Assembly: GCA_019752535.1 (NCBI GenBank) | Contig: JAIEMA010000005.1 | Coordinates: forward strand, 78,761-142,760 | DNA: 64,000 nt | Direction: 5' to 3' | DNA from: Bacteriovoracaceae bacterium | GTDB lineage: Bacteria > Bdellovibrionota > Bacteriovoracia > Bacteriovoracales > Bacteriovoracaceae | Part shown: piece after piece, positions 34,255 to 43,145 of the stretch | Layout: every line of letters begins with the position of its first letter | Numbering within the stretch: position 1 is the first letter of the stretch | Notes under the pieces: generated by a model | The model's input: the letters and a program-made list of their open reading frames with translations, nothing else | Database searches by the model: none | What the model was told of the DNA's origin: nothing | Program-made: the position numbers and the translations under genes

Positions 34255-34757
34255 GCGCTTTTGATATCTTAGAGAAATTTCTTAAAAAAGACGACAAACT
34301 CTCACGCATGGCCGCTGATAACATGCTTCGTGTGGGAATCCCATTTAACGCTCCTCATGGCTTTTCTTTTAAAAAGCTCGCGCCTGAAGAAGTTCAAATA
34401 TATCTTCCCAATTTTAAACTCAATCACAATCACCTTGGCGGCATGCACGCCTGTGCGATTGCGACACTTGGTGAATTTTGTGCAGGAATGACTTTAGTGA
34501 AGCATTTAGGAATGAAGCGCTATCGCTTTATCCTAAGTGAACTGAGTGTGAAGTATCATCTTCAAGGCAGAACGGGACTTACTGGAGTGGCTAAAATGCC
34601 TTCTGAGAGAATCGAGCAAATCAAAGAAGACCTCAAAACTAAAGATAAAATCCTAGTGGAACATAATACCGAAATCATGAACAAGCACGGCGAGAAAGTC
34701 GCTGATGTAAGAACTGTTTGGCAGGTGAAAGATTGGGAAAAGGTGCAATTGAAATGA
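34251..34757 (+). CDS. DUF4442-type hotdog protein (thioesterase-like)
   Basis: 168 residues resembling DUF4442 hotdog-fold proteins: N-terminal helix, then FKLNHNHLGGMHACAIATL-type central helix region with NHNHLGG near residue 61-67, a LSELSVKYHL strand, and a C-terminal strand KVADVRTVW. Relatives are acyl-CoA thioesterases or binding proteins. It overlaps the flavin oxidoreductase gene upstream (ATGA) and the lipoprotein gene downstream (ATGA), so all three are co-translated. The actual substrate is unknown. Confidence 0.78.
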   Translation: MSAFDILEKFLKKDDKLSRMAADNMLRVGIPFNAPHGFSFKKLAPEEVQIYLPNFKLNHNHLGGMHACAIATLGEFCAGMTLVKHLGMKRYRFILSELSVKYHLQGRTGLTGVAKMPSERIEQIKEDLKTKDKILVEHNTEIMNKHGEKVADVRTVWQVKDWEKVQLK

Positions 34758-35026
34758 AATCATTAATTATCCTCGCTTTGCTTTCAAGTTGTGCGGCTAA
34801 GCCTTTAGGCATCAGAGTTGCTCAAAATGCTGAAGAACTCAAAGCTTGCGATCCTATCCCTACTTTTGTGGCCCTCTCTTGTGGTGAAACAAAGAGCTGT
34901 GAAGAGTGCTTAAAAGTGATGAGTGCTGAAGCCCATAAGATGGGAGGAAATGCAATCTTACTTACACCACAGAAAGCCCAATGTGACGCTAGTCAGATGA
35001 CGGCCCAAGTCTGTCGCTGTCCTTAA
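34754..35026 (+). CDS. Small cysteine-rich lipoprotein
   Basis: 90 residues. The ATG at 34754 overlaps the previous stop (ATGA) and gives a short lipoprotein signal MKSLIILALLSSCAAK with Cys at residue 13. The mature part has several cysteines (ELKACDP, LSCGETKSCEECL, KAQCDAS, VCRCP) and an AHKMGGNAILL segment that recalls small surface lipoproteins with a conserved G-G/A-N turn. No function is known. The final gene of a three-gene coupled run; it ends 6 bp before the stop of a convergent gene. Confidence 0.75.
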   Translation: MKSLIILALLSSCAAKPLGIRVAQNAEELKACDPIPTFVALSCGETKSCEECLKVMSAEAHKMGGNAILLTPQKAQCDASQMTAQVCRCP

Positions 35027-35032
35027 TTGGGA

Positions 35033-35884
35033 CTACACAATGTCAGAGAAGATCTTTAGCTTAGAAGTTCGCTTCGATTCTTCAATACGTAGTGATTCAA
35101 AATCTGAAGCATAGTTTCTTTTTTGAAGTTCACTCTTGAGAAATTCTGCAGCCTTTTCTTCAAGGAATAATTTCTTTCCATAATGACCATTGAGAATCAA
35201 TACGATCTCTTCGCTCTCAAAATAGATTCCCCCCCCCTGACTCTCACCTAGTCTGTAGGACAAATTGAGCAGCTGCACTTTCTTTTGCTGCAACGGTGTC
35301 AAGGCTTTTACTTTTAAAGAATACTTTGGGGGCACATAAATCGATAAGTATTCATTGGATTTTTGAGGAGTACGAACACAGAGAGTAATTGTGGGGAACT
35401 TTAGATGGACGATCTTGTGAATGAATTCTTCACCTCTTTTAATTTCTTGCACAGAGTTTGTCTCAAGAATTTCCGAGCCCAATTCTAAAGTCTTACCTTC
35501 AGATAAGATCTGCCCTTTATTTTCAGCTTCAAATTTATATCTGGTTTGCAGCGAGGCACCTTCGATGACTTTAAACGCACCTTCGAAGTGATGATCATGA
35601 ATTGATGTATCAGTGTGAAACCAATAATACATATCAATACAAAATTCCTCGCATCGATAGAGTGTTATTGAAAAATCACTAAATTCACCTTGAGGAAAGG
35701 TTTGGGAAGGGAGTTCAAGTTTACTTATTCCCAACTCCAAATCTGCGAGCTGAGGTATACCCTCAATCTTTGTTGCCTTAAGCTCCTGAATTGAGACTTG
35801 AGCAAAAGATGAGGCCTTCATCTTTTGAGTGATACTTTCACCTAATTTAATAATTTGCCGTTGAAATGCTTCTAGATTATTCAT
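35033..35884 (-). CDS. Cupin-like protein of unknown function
   Basis: 283 residues with no signal peptide. A cupin-type metal motif is seen in the centre: SIHDHHFEGAFKVIEG, i.e. HxHH with a Gly-ended strand near residues 98-113, and a third histidine in FIHKIVHL. The remaining sequence is helical at both ends. It resembles cysteine-dioxygenase-style cupins but too weakly for a reaction to be named. I prefer the ATG at 35884 (MNNLEAF), with AAGG about 13 bases upstream; an in-frame ATG at 35914 adds ten residues with no ribosome site. It is separated from the protease gene by a terminator. Confidence 0.62.
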   Translation of the reverse strand: MNNLEAFQRQIIKLGESITQKMKASSFAQVSIQELKATKIEGIPQLADLELGISKLELPSQTFPQGEFSDFSITLYRCEEFCIDMYYWFHTDTSIHDHHFEGAFKVIEGASLQTRYKFEAENKGQILSEGKTLELGSEILETNSVQEIKRGEEFIHKIVHLKFPTITLCVRTPQKSNEYLSIYVPPKYSLKVKALTPLQQKKVQLLNLSYRLGESQGGGIYFESEEIVLILNGHYGKKLFLEEKAAEFLKSELQKRNYASDFESLRIEESKRTSKLKIFSDIV

Positions 35885-35932
35885 GTTGAATAATTCTAGC
35901 CTTAGGGCGAGCATAAATGCACTAAAATGAGA

Positions 35933-35956
35933 AAGGGCCCCTAAGGGCCCTTCTTA
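35933..35956 (-). terminator. Intrinsic terminator of the serine protease gene
   Basis: AAGGGCCC (35933-35940) and GGGCCCTT (35945-35952) form a perfect 8-bp stem with a 4-base loop. On the minus strand the stem is followed by TTCTCATTTTAG; on the plus strand by CTTAATTT. It lies between the protease stop (35980) and the cupin-like start, so it most likely ends the protease transcript. Confidence 0.78.
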
Positions 35957-35979
35957 ATTTAAGATTGGGGAACTCAATC

Positions 35980-36864
35980 TTATTGCAGGCGCTTCAGAGA
36001 CTTAATATTGGTGATATATGTTACATCTTCACCGCGGCCATCGTCGTTACCTTGTACATTCGACACCCTACAACCATTCGGGCCCGCCACATAATCTGTA
36101 TCACCGCGTACGAGAATTCCCTCAACTTCTAATGTATTGGCATTGAAAACGGCTGAACCTGAGTTACCACCGTAAGTATCAAGGTTGCCAACAAAGTACA
36201 TCTCCTTCGTTGAGCGAACCTTTGCACCTGCAGCGACTTTAGTTGGTAAGCCTGTTGGATGGCCAATCACAACGATTGGAGTTCCAACTGCAATCTTTCC
36301 TGATTTTCTGAAATTCAATGGACGTCTAGCCGTTACTGGACGATCGAGCTCAATCACTGCGTAATCATTTTGATCATTACTTAAAACTTGCTCGATAATT
36401 TTTTTACATCCATAGATATTTTCTTTTCTCACAGTCACTTTGTTCACGCCCGGAGTATCGAGTTTATAGTCAAATACCCATTTGAAATCTGAACAATCAC
36501 CCATGCTCTTCATGCAGTGACCAGCAGTCACAAGAATCTTGTCACTGACTAAAAATCCAGAACAATTGGCAGCCGTAGGTTGAGCTGCAAATCTCTCCGT
36601 CGCACAAATTCCACGACTCATAAGAGTTGGACCAGAGATGACGATGTCTTTTTTGCTTCCACCACTCCATCCTCCACCCGTTGTCGCTAAATCCTTAGCA
36701 GGAATCATGGCGGCAGTGGAATTGGCGACTTCTACAAGAGCACTACTTGTCACTTCATAAATATCTTGTCTGTTATCATCACCATAAATGACTTTAGGTT
36801 CATGTCTTTGAGCTAGGGCTCCTAATGAACTTAGAGCAAGAGTAGCAAGTAGGATTTTTTTCAT
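35980..36864 (-). CDS. Secreted trypsin-like serine protease (S1 fold)
   Basis: 294 residues: signal peptide MKKILLATLALSSLGALAQ, a propeptide-like region, then a chymotrypsin-fold protease with catalytic His116 (LVTAGHC), Asp167 (NDYAVIEL) and Ser235 (GGNSGSAVF). GHPTGLPTK and the short GNSGSAV motif recall V8/glutamyl-endopeptidase-type S1 members. At least six cysteines may form disulfides. It is exported and would digest protein in the periplasm or outside. The start is the ATG at 36864 because GGGAGAAG lies just upstream; a much earlier in-frame start would overlap feoB and has no signal peptide. Terminated at 35933-35956. Confidence 0.9.
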   Translation of the reverse strand: MKKILLATLALSSLGALAQRHEPKVIYGDDNRQDIYEVTSSALVEVANSTAAMIPAKDLATTGGGWSGGSKKDIVISGPTLMSRGICATERFAAQPTAANCSGFLVSDKILVTAGHCMKSMGDCSDFKWVFDYKLDTPGVNKVTVRKENIYGCKKIIEQVLSNDQNDYAVIELDRPVTARRPLNFRKSGKIAVGTPIVVIGHPTGLPTKVAAGAKVRSTKEMYFVGNLDTYGGNSGSAVFNANTLEVEGILVRGDTDYVAGPNGCRVSNVQGNDDGRGEDVTYITNIKSLKRLQ

Positions 36865-36944
36865 TTCTTCTCCCAAGGAAGAGGTGGTGTGCGCGGACAC
36901 TATCGAGAGTGAGACGATATGGCAGGGGGGTGTGAAAAGATTTC

Positions 36945-38789
36945 TTACAGCAAAATTCGATAAGTCAAAAAGGCCATAACCCACGCTAATACAAGGGTAT
37001 AGGCAACCATACCTAGGGGGGCAGCCCAACTTCCTGACTCTCTTTTGATCACGGCAATTGTGGAGATGCATTGAGGGGCAAAAACAAACCAAACGATCAA
37101 TGAAGCCAAAGTAGCCAAAGAGTATTGCGTGCCAAGGACTGAAGTTAACTGACTGGCCTGTGACTCCTCATCTCCTTCAACAGCATAGACTGTACTTAAA
37201 GCCGCCACGAGAACTTCTCTTGCGCCCATCGCAGGAACGAGGGCGGTATTAATTTTCCAATCAAAGCCGAGAGGAGCAAAAATGGGAGTAAAGGCTTTTC
37301 CAATCACAGCAGCATAAGAGTGCTCAATATCACCCATCGATCCATTTTCGTGACGAGGGAATGAAACTAAAGCCCAAATGACCAGCGAGAGAAGGAGAAT
37401 CACTTTACCGGCCTTACTCACAAAAATTTGGGCTTTGTTCATAAGGGTGCGAGCAAGGTGTCTTAACTTTGGCAATCTGTAGGGTGGCAATTCCATCAGA
37501 AGCATTGAGGGAGCTTCATGAGGCATGACTTTTCTTAAGACTGCGGCGACCAAAATTGAACTTATCATTGGAAAGACATAGAGACTCATCATAGCGATTC
37601 CTTGATAGGAAAAAGGTCCTAGATGAGCTGATGAGGGAATGATCGCTGCAATTAACAAAGTAAAGACTGGTAAGCGAGCAGAGCAAGTCGTGAGAGGAAT
37701 AACCATCATCGCAACTAACCTTTCACGGCGATCTTCTAAAATACGAGTCGCAAGAACACCAGGAATAGCACAGGCATGACTTGAGAGAAGTGGAATCATG
37801 GCTTTTCCTGGAAGCCCAAGCTTTCTCATAAAGCCATCCATCAAAAATGCCGCTCGTCCTAAATAACCCACATCCTCTAGGAACTGAATGAACAAGAAGA
37901 GTAAAAGAATTTGTGGAAGAAAAACAATAACACCACCCACTCCTCCTATAATTCCATCAACAATTAAACTGTGGAGCAAAGGATGTGTAATCAGTTGACC
38001 GACTTGAGTGCCCAAAAATGACAGAGCTGCCTCAATAAGATCTTGAGCGGGCCCCGCCCAACTGAAGAGGGCCTGGAACATAAGAAATAAAAGTCCAAAT
38101 AGGACAAAAAATCCGCCAATAGGATGAAGTGCTAAGCTATCAAGTCTAGCCGTTAAAGAGTCTGGACGAAGTGGTGTTTGAATAACTTCTTTTAACCACA
38201 TATCAATTGTTTTAAATTTCTCAGAAACATAGAGAGGGTTTTTAATTCTTTTTTGATAATCTGGAGCGATCTCTATATTTTTAGCTTCAAAATGATGGAG
38301 CGACTGCCCGACTACTTCTTTTAATTGAGGCAAGCCTTCACCCGTGATGGCCGAGACAGGAATGACAGTACAGCCCGAGAGTTGAGAGAGCTTTTCGAAA
38401 TTTAAAATCTGACCACGCTTTTGAGATTGATCCATCTGAGTCAGAGCAATGACGGGTCTGTGACCAAGCTCTAAGATTTGAAGCAAAAGATAAATAGACT
38501 TTTGTAAATGAGTCGAGTCCAAAACTAAAATAAGTGGGCCTGAGTTTTGAATTTTTCCAGTGAGCCAGTCGCGGGCCACTTTTTCATCTAAGGTCGCCAC
38601 ATCTAAAGAATACAAACCCGGTAAGTCTACAAGCTCACAGCCCTCACCTTGAGGAAGCGACATGTGAGCCATTTTTTTCTCAACAGTCACACCAGGAAAG
38701 TTCGCTACTTTTTGAAAACTACCCGTCAAAGCATTAAACAATGCTGTCTTACCTACATTGGGCATTCCTACAAGTGCGACAGAGTTCAT
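36945..38789 (-). CDS. feoB: Ferrous iron transporter FeoB
   Basis: 614 residues. N-terminal G domain: G1 GMPNVGKT (8-15), a G2-type threonine in FPGVTVEK, G3 DLPGLY, and G4 as TQMD (the usual NxxD is replaced), followed by the FeoB helical spacer. Then two Gate-type membrane halves with the conserved cysteine-bearing segments CAIPG and TTCSARLPV, ending in a hydrophobic C-terminus. It imports Fe2+ across the inner membrane. Its ATG overlaps the feoA stop (TAATG). It is shorter than the typical ~750-770-residue FeoB, mainly in the linker and the C-terminal end, as in other compact FeoBs. Confidence 0.94.
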   Translation of the reverse strand: MNSVALVGMPNVGKTALFNALTGSFQKVANFPGVTVEKKMAHMSLPQGEGCELVDLPGLYSLDVATLDEKVARDWLTGKIQNSGPLILVLDSTHLQKSIYLLLQILELGHRPVIALTQMDQSQKRGQILNFEKLSQLSGCTVIPVSAITGEGLPQLKEVVGQSLHHFEAKNIEIAPDYQKRIKNPLYVSEKFKTIDMWLKEVIQTPLRPDSLTARLDSLALHPIGGFFVLFGLLFLMFQALFSWAGPAQDLIEAALSFLGTQVGQLITHPLLHSLIVDGIIGGVGGVIVFLPQILLLFLFIQFLEDVGYLGRAAFLMDGFMRKLGLPGKAMIPLLSSHACAIPGVLATRILEDRRERLVAMMVIPLTTCSARLPVFTLLIAAIIPSSAHLGPFSYQGIAMMSLYVFPMISSILVAAVLRKVMPHEAPSMLLMELPPYRLPKLRHLARTLMNKAQIFVSKAGKVILLLSLVIWALVSFPRHENGSMGDIEHSYAAVIGKAFTPIFAPLGFDWKINTALVPAMGAREVLVAALSTVYAVEGDEESQASQLTSVLGTQYSLATLASLIVWFVFAPQCISTIAVIKRESGSWAAPLGMVAYTLVLAWVMAFLTYRILL

Positions 38790-39061
38790 TATTTAATCTC
38801 TTCAATCCCAATCATGAGAGCTTCACTTTTTGCTAAAGCGACATTGATCCCACGTATGCGCACTAAAAATGGATTTTTTAATATGGGAGCAACAGCTTCG
38901 CATTTGACTTCCATTCCAGGCACAAAACCCAGCTGGCGAAAACGAGAAGCAACCGGTGAATCTTCGTCCACCGTGAGACTGAGTATTCGATAATTCTGTT
39001 GAAGAGTCGCTTCGTTTAAAGTCATGGGGTTTGATATATCAAACACTTGGATGCCTGACAA
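38789..39061 (-). CDS. feoA: FeoA-like protein
   Basis: About 90 residues with an SH3-like FeoA fold: SRFRQLGFVPGMEVKCEAVAPI near 39-60 and LVRIRGINVALAKSEA at the C-terminus. It supports FeoB-dependent Fe2+ uptake. Two starts are possible: TTG at 39061 with AAGGAT four bases upstream, or ATG at 39025 with no ribosome site but directly after a 16-bp perfect palindrome (39029-39044). I give the TTG because of its ribosome site. First gene of feoAB. Confidence 0.85.
   Translation of the reverse strand: MSGIQVFDISNPMTLNEATLQQNYRILSLTVDEDSPVASRFRQLGFVPGMEVKCEAVAPILKNPFLVRIRGINVALAKSEALMIGIEEIK
39029..39044. promoter_or_regulatory. 16-bp perfect palindrome at the feoA 5' end
   Basis: GTTTGATATATCAAAC is fully self-complementary. 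It lies 3 bases upstream of the alternative feoA ATG (39025) and inside the frame if the TTG start is used. An operator for a dimeric regulator (for example a DtxR-type protein such as the one encoded at 46363-46881) is possible; it does not match a canonical Fur box. Confidence 0.35.
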
Positions 39062-39143
39062 GCCATCCTTTGCTAAATCTTAACCTGGCCTAAGGCCTTC
39101 TGACCGAGATATCACCATAAAAACCGAGACTTTGGAGTTATCT

Positions 39144-40676
39144 ATGACACGCTTTATGATTGTTCTCATCTTCGTTTTAGCTGGCTGTGCAAGCAAATAT
39201 GAACCGAATAAAAGCTACAAACTCACCCTTCTTCATACCAATGATCACCACGGTCGTTTTTGGTCAAACAAAGATGGCGAATGGGGATTGTCTGCTCGCT
39301 CTACTTTAATAAAAAGCATTCGCAAAGAAGCGAACTCCGCTAACGCTGATGTACTTTTACTTGATGCTGGTGATGTCAACACAGGGATTCCGCAGTCTGA
39401 CATGTTGGACGCTGAGCCGGATTTTAAGGGAATGTCGCGTCTTCAGTACGATGCGATGGCAGTTGGTAATCACGAATTTGACAACAACCTAGAAGTTATT
39501 CGCAAACAAGAAAGCTGGGCCGGTTTCCCATTTCTTTCGGCCAATATTTATAAAGATGGTAAAAGATTATTTAAACCCTACATCATCAAAAACATGCATG
39601 GGTTAAAAGTAGCCATCTTGGGTCTTACGACAAAGGACACTCCACTAAAATCAAAAATGGAAGGTCACGTAAACGTCGAGTTTAGAGATCCTATTGAAGA
39701 AGCTAAGTTAATTGTTCCGGAACTAAGAAAAAAAGTACAAATCGTTATCGCTCTTACTCATATGGGACATTTCGCCAATGAAAATCATGGAGCTGACTCG
39801 CCAGGAGATGTAACTCTTGCAAGAACTGTCTCAGGGATCGATATAATTATCGGTGGCCACACCCAAATTCCTCTCTTCAAGCCAGACATCCAGAACGGAA
39901 CTATAATTGTTCAAGCTTATGAGTGGGGAAAGTATTTAGGTAAGATTGATGTCGTGAGCAAGAATGGAAAGCTAGAGCTCAAAAATTATGAATTGATTCC
40001 TATCAATCATAAAGATCAAAAAGAAAAAATTGCTGAAGATAAGGAATTAAAAGAATTCCTCGCTCCTTTTAAATCACAAGGTGATAAGACTTTGCTTGTT
40101 GCTGTAGGAAAGAGTGACGAAAAACTAGAAGGTGACAGAGCCGTTGTTCGTTTTAAAGAAACAAACTTAGGCAACATCGTGACTGAAGCCTATCGCTCAA
40201 AGTTTGGAGCAGACATCGGCTTAGCTAATGCTGGTGGCATTAGAGATAGTATCCCAGCTGGTGTCATCAATTATGAGAGCATTCTTACTGTCCTTCCATT
40301 TGGAAATGACATCGTGACTGTTCAATTATCCGGCATGGAACTCAAGGCTTATCTCTCTCGCGTCCTCTCTGAGCTCACGCCAGGATCAGGGAGTTATGCC
40401 CAAATGACGGGAGTAAAGGCGACTTTTAATCTCAAGAATAAAACATTTAGCAAGTTAGTGATTGCTAACAAACCAATTGAGATGAAAAAAATCTACACCC
40501 TTGCCCTCCCAAGCTTTATCGCTGGAGGCGGTGATAACTGGCCTGATCTTCGTAGCAAAAATCTTCAAAGCTTTGGATTTATGGATGCAGATGTTGTCCG
40601 TGAGTACATTACGAAGCACGGAACATTTAAAACAAATGAATTTGGGCCATTCGATAACATCAAAATTTTAAAGTAA
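39144..40676 (+). CDS. UshA-family 5'-nucleotidase lipoprotein
   Basis: 510 residues: lipoprotein signal ending VLAGCAS (Cys near 14), a metallophosphatase domain with LLHTNDHHGR, LLDAGDVNTG, VGNHEFDNN, ALTHMGH and IIIGGHTQ, then a 5'-nucleotidase C-terminal domain with NAGGIRDSI and LPFGNDIVT. It removes phosphates from nucleotides in the periplasm so that nucleosides can be salvaged, which suits the exported nuclease gene just downstream and the DeoC gene at 58316. The ATG at 39144 follows GGAG by six bases; an in-frame TTG lies inside that ribosome site. Confidence 0.92.
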   Translation: MTRFMIVLIFVLAGCASKYEPNKSYKLTLLHTNDHHGRFWSNKDGEWGLSARSTLIKSIRKEANSANADVLLLDAGDVNTGIPQSDMLDAEPDFKGMSRLQYDAMAVGNHEFDNNLEVIRKQESWAGFPFLSANIYKDGKRLFKPYIIKNMHGLKVAILGLTTKDTPLKSKMEGHVNVEFRDPIEEAKLIVPELRKKVQIVIALTHMGHFANENHGADSPGDVTLARTVSGIDIIIGGHTQIPLFKPDIQNGTIIVQAYEWGKYLGKIDVVSKNGKLELKNYELIPINHKDQKEKIAEDKELKEFLAPFKSQGDKTLLVAVGKSDEKLEGDRAVVRFKETNLGNIVTEAYRSKFGADIGLANAGGIRDSIPAGVINYESILTVLPFGNDIVTVQLSGMELKAYLSRVLSELTPGSGSYAQMTGVKATFNLKNKTFSKLVIANKPIEMKKIYTLALPSFIAGGGDNWPDLRSKNLQSFGFMDADVVREYITKHGTFKTNEFGPFDNIKILK

Positions 40677-40686
40677 GTTCGCATTC

Positions 40687-40707
40687 GCCTGAGCCCAAAA
40701 CTCAGGC
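40687..40707 (+). terminator. Hairpin after the nucleotidase gene, possible weak terminator
   Basis: GCCTGAG (40687-40693) and CTCAGGC (40701-40707) form a 7-bp stem 10 bases after the stop. No T-run follows, so intrinsic termination would be weak; it may instead protect the 3' end of the mRNA. Confidence 0.35.
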
Positions 40708-40775
40708 TCTGTGCCTCAAGACTAGACTATTTTTCAAGTGTCAGAGACGATAAAGGTAACCAAGGATGGTTACTT

Positions 40776-41543
40776 ATGAAAAGACTAGGATTAGGTCTTC
40801 TTTCACTGCTTGTAAGTTTCACTTCTCTCGCCTCTCCGGCATGGTCACCCATCGACCAAGATCACCTTGAAATAGTCGACCATTTTGCCATCACCATTGG
40901 CTACAGTGAGGAATTTGAAGTCCCTCAATGGGTTGGATATGTCATGAGAAAAGATAATCTGAGGGGATGTGTATCAAGAGGCAGCAACTTTAGAGTTGAT
41001 CCACTGATTTCTACCAGAAGTGCCTCTCCAGATGACTATAAGTCCTCTGGCTTTGATAGAGGTCACATCGCTCCTGCAGGAGACATGAAATGGCATGCTC
41101 AAGCCATGAGTGAGTCGTTTTACATGAGCAACATGACTCCTCAAACAGCAAAAATGAATAGAGGCCAGTGGGCACAATTAGAAAATCAGGCACGTGCTTG
41201 GATGAAAGAAGCCGATGAAACACTTGTGATCTCTGGGCCCATCCTTCAAGCGGGTCTGCCAAGAATTGGAAACTCTCAAGTGGCCGTTCCTTATGAGCAT
41301 TACAAAATATTATTAAGAAACAGGGCCGGAAAAAAGAGCGCCATTGCCTTTTTGATGGGGCAGAATCCAGCGACAAACGATTTAAGTACTTATGCAGTAA
41401 GTGTTCGTACCATTGAAGAGAAAACGGGGCTGAATTTCTTTCCTCATCTCTCACAAAGCGAACAAGATGATGTTGAGCAAAATCTAGATCTCAATCAATG
41501 GAATTTTAAAGCTTCTTTTAATTATGATCCTTGCCTAAACTAA
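40776..41543 (+). CDS. Exported DNA/RNA non-specific endonuclease (EndoG family)
   Basis: 255 residues: signal peptide MKRLGLGLLSLLVSFTSLA, then a beta-beta-alpha metal nuclease of the NUC/EndoG family with DRGH at 94-97 (catalytic His97) and the downstream SNMTPQTAKMNRGQWAQLE with the metal-binding Asn. It cuts DNA and RNA without sequence preference in the periplasm or outside. A predator would use it on prey nucleic acids (inference). AAGGATGGTTACTT precedes the ATG. Its stop codon overlaps the histidine kinase gene by 9 bp on the opposite strand. Confidence 0.93.
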   Translation: MKRLGLGLLSLLVSFTSLASPAWSPIDQDHLEIVDHFAITIGYSEEFEVPQWVGYVMRKDNLRGCVSRGSNFRVDPLISTRSASPDDYKSSGFDRGHIAPAGDMKWHAQAMSESFYMSNMTPQTAKMNRGQWAQLENQARAWMKEADETLVISGPILQAGLPRIGNSQVAVPYEHYKILLRNRAGKKSAIAFLMGQNPATNDLSTYAVSVRTIEEKTGLNFFPHLSQSEQDDVEQNLDLNQWNFKASFNYDPCLN

Positions 41544-43145
41544 AGGAAGTTCAATCACAAAAGTTGTTAGTTGAGATTTTTCTAGTAAATACAACTTACC
41601 CTTATGAGATTCTATTATCTTCTTTGAGATGGATAAGCCAAGGCCCACACCTTTTCCAATATCCTTGGTGGTAAAGAATGGCTCAAATATTTTTTGAGTC
41701 ATCTCTTTTGGAACACCTGGGCCTGTATCAGAAATGGAGATTTTGACGTGGCCTTCTATTAAATCAATTTTAAGACCTACAGTCCCACCAGCTTTTAAAA
41801 CTTGGAAAGCATTCATAAGCAAATTGAGTAAGACTTGAGAAATTTCGATAGGACGACAAAATACTTCGACGTCATTCTTTAACAGCTCGATGTTGAGAGT
41901 AATTTTTTCTTCGATGAATTTATCTTTTACGAGGTCATAGGTGTCTTTAACAATTGAATTCAAGCTCTGATGAACCATCGGATCTTGAGAGGAATCTCTC
42001 GACATTCGTTTCATCGAAAGAACTGTTTTTGAAATCCTCTGCAAAGTAAGATTTGATTTATCTAAATATTGTAGAAAGTTCTCTTTATTAAAATTATCTC
42101 TTTCAAGATTCTTTTTCATCAAATCGATAAATCCTCTCAAAATACTTAAAGGATTGTTGATCTCATGAGCAATCCCTCCGGCCATTTCACCAAGAGCTGT
42201 TAGTTTGGTTGATTGTCTCAAGCGAATATCACTCTCTTTTCTCTTCGAGATATCTTCACAAACGATAACGACTCCACCTATTTCACCTTGGAAATTCTTC
42301 CAGGGAACCAGCTGCCATGAAATCCAAGTTGAAACTCCAGGAGATAAAATAATCTCTTCATCTGGGTTGCCTAAGACTTCACCCATTTGACATCGTAGCA
42401 CACGCTGTTTCCATTCATCTTGATAATGAGCGTGAGCGTCCCAAACCTTTACCCCAATAGGATTTTCTACAATGAATTCATATTGTTTAAGCCAAGAATC
42501 TGACAAAGCGATATAGCGGGACTCTTTGTCTAACATGGCCAAAGGTAGAGGAAGCGCAGTTAAAAGGGCTTTGAGTTCTTTTTCTCTAATTTCTTTTTTT
42601 TCAGCTTCAAGTAATTTATTAAGAATACGTCTATGATCAGCTTCAAAGATGCCACTGGCAAATGAGGCCACCATAATAGCAAAAAACTTGTCTTCTGTAG
42701 TCCATTCCCGATTTCTGACGGATGATTCACAACAAATAATACCGGCCATCTCGCCATCAAAAAAAACAGGAACATCAATTAGTGAATTCACGTTAAAAGG
42801 AACACAGTAACTATCCTTGAATTCAGAAGTAAAAGGACTAGTCATGCAGTCTTCTACCGCAACAACTCTCTCCTCTTTAATCGCAGCAAAATAAAGAGGG
42901 GCTTCGTCTTCCGTTATGACTGCGCCATCACTCCATTTTTTGGTGTTAACATCAAAATTAGCTTCTGAGACAATTTGAGTTCTTTCCTTATCATAAGACC
43001 AGAAACCCACAATATCGATTTCCATGGCTTGTGCCACTTCTTGAGTCAGGAAACGTAATGCCGTCTTTCGATCACCTTTGTTTAACAGTGAGTGACTGGC
43101 GATCCTGGCAATTGTGGTTTGATAAAAATTGAAATCTCTCTTCAT
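41535..43145 (-). CDS. GAF-PAS sensor histidine kinase
   Basis: 536 residues, soluble. GAF domain about 15-175, PAS about 190-305, then HisKA with phosphorylatable His327 (GGIAHEINNP) and a HATPase domain with the N box (LNLLMNAFQVL), G1 (SDTGPGVP) and G2 (GKGVGLGLSIS). No membrane segment or receiver is present and no response regulator gene is near, so the partner is unknown. Its ATG directly follows the stop of the M3 peptidase gene, making it the last gene of a four-gene run with a DtxR-like repressor and an Npt-like transporter. Confidence 0.93.
   Translation of the reverse strand: MKRDFNFYQTTIARIASHSLLNKGDRKTALRFLTQEVAQAMEIDIVGFWSYDKERTQIVSEANFDVNTKKWSDGAVITEDEAPLYFAAIKEERVVAVEDCMTSPFTSEFKDSYCVPFNVNSLIDVPVFFDGEMAGIICCESSVRNREWTTEDKFFAIMVASFASGIFEADHRRILNKLLEAEKKEIREKELKALLTALPLPLAMLDKESRYIALSDSWLKQYEFIVENPIGVKVWDAHAHYQDEWKQRVLRCQMGEVLGNPDEEIILSPGVSTWISWQLVPWKNFQGEIGGVVIVCEDISKRKESDIRLRQSTKLTALGEMAGGIAHEINNPLSILRGFIDLMKKNLERDNFNKENFLQYLDKSNLTLQRISKTVLSMKRMSRDSSQDPMVHQSLNSIVKDTYDLVKDKFIEEKITLNIELLKNDVEVFCRPIEISQVLLNLLMNAFQVLKAGGTVGLKIDLIEGHVKISISDTGPGVPKEMTQKIFEPFFTTKDIGKGVGLGLSISKKIIESHKGKLYLLEKSQLTTFVIELPLV

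Noticed and set aside
36865..37092. N-terminal extension of the serine protease
   Set aside because: It lies partly in feoB, has no ribosome site, and would hide the clear signal peptide beginning at 36864.
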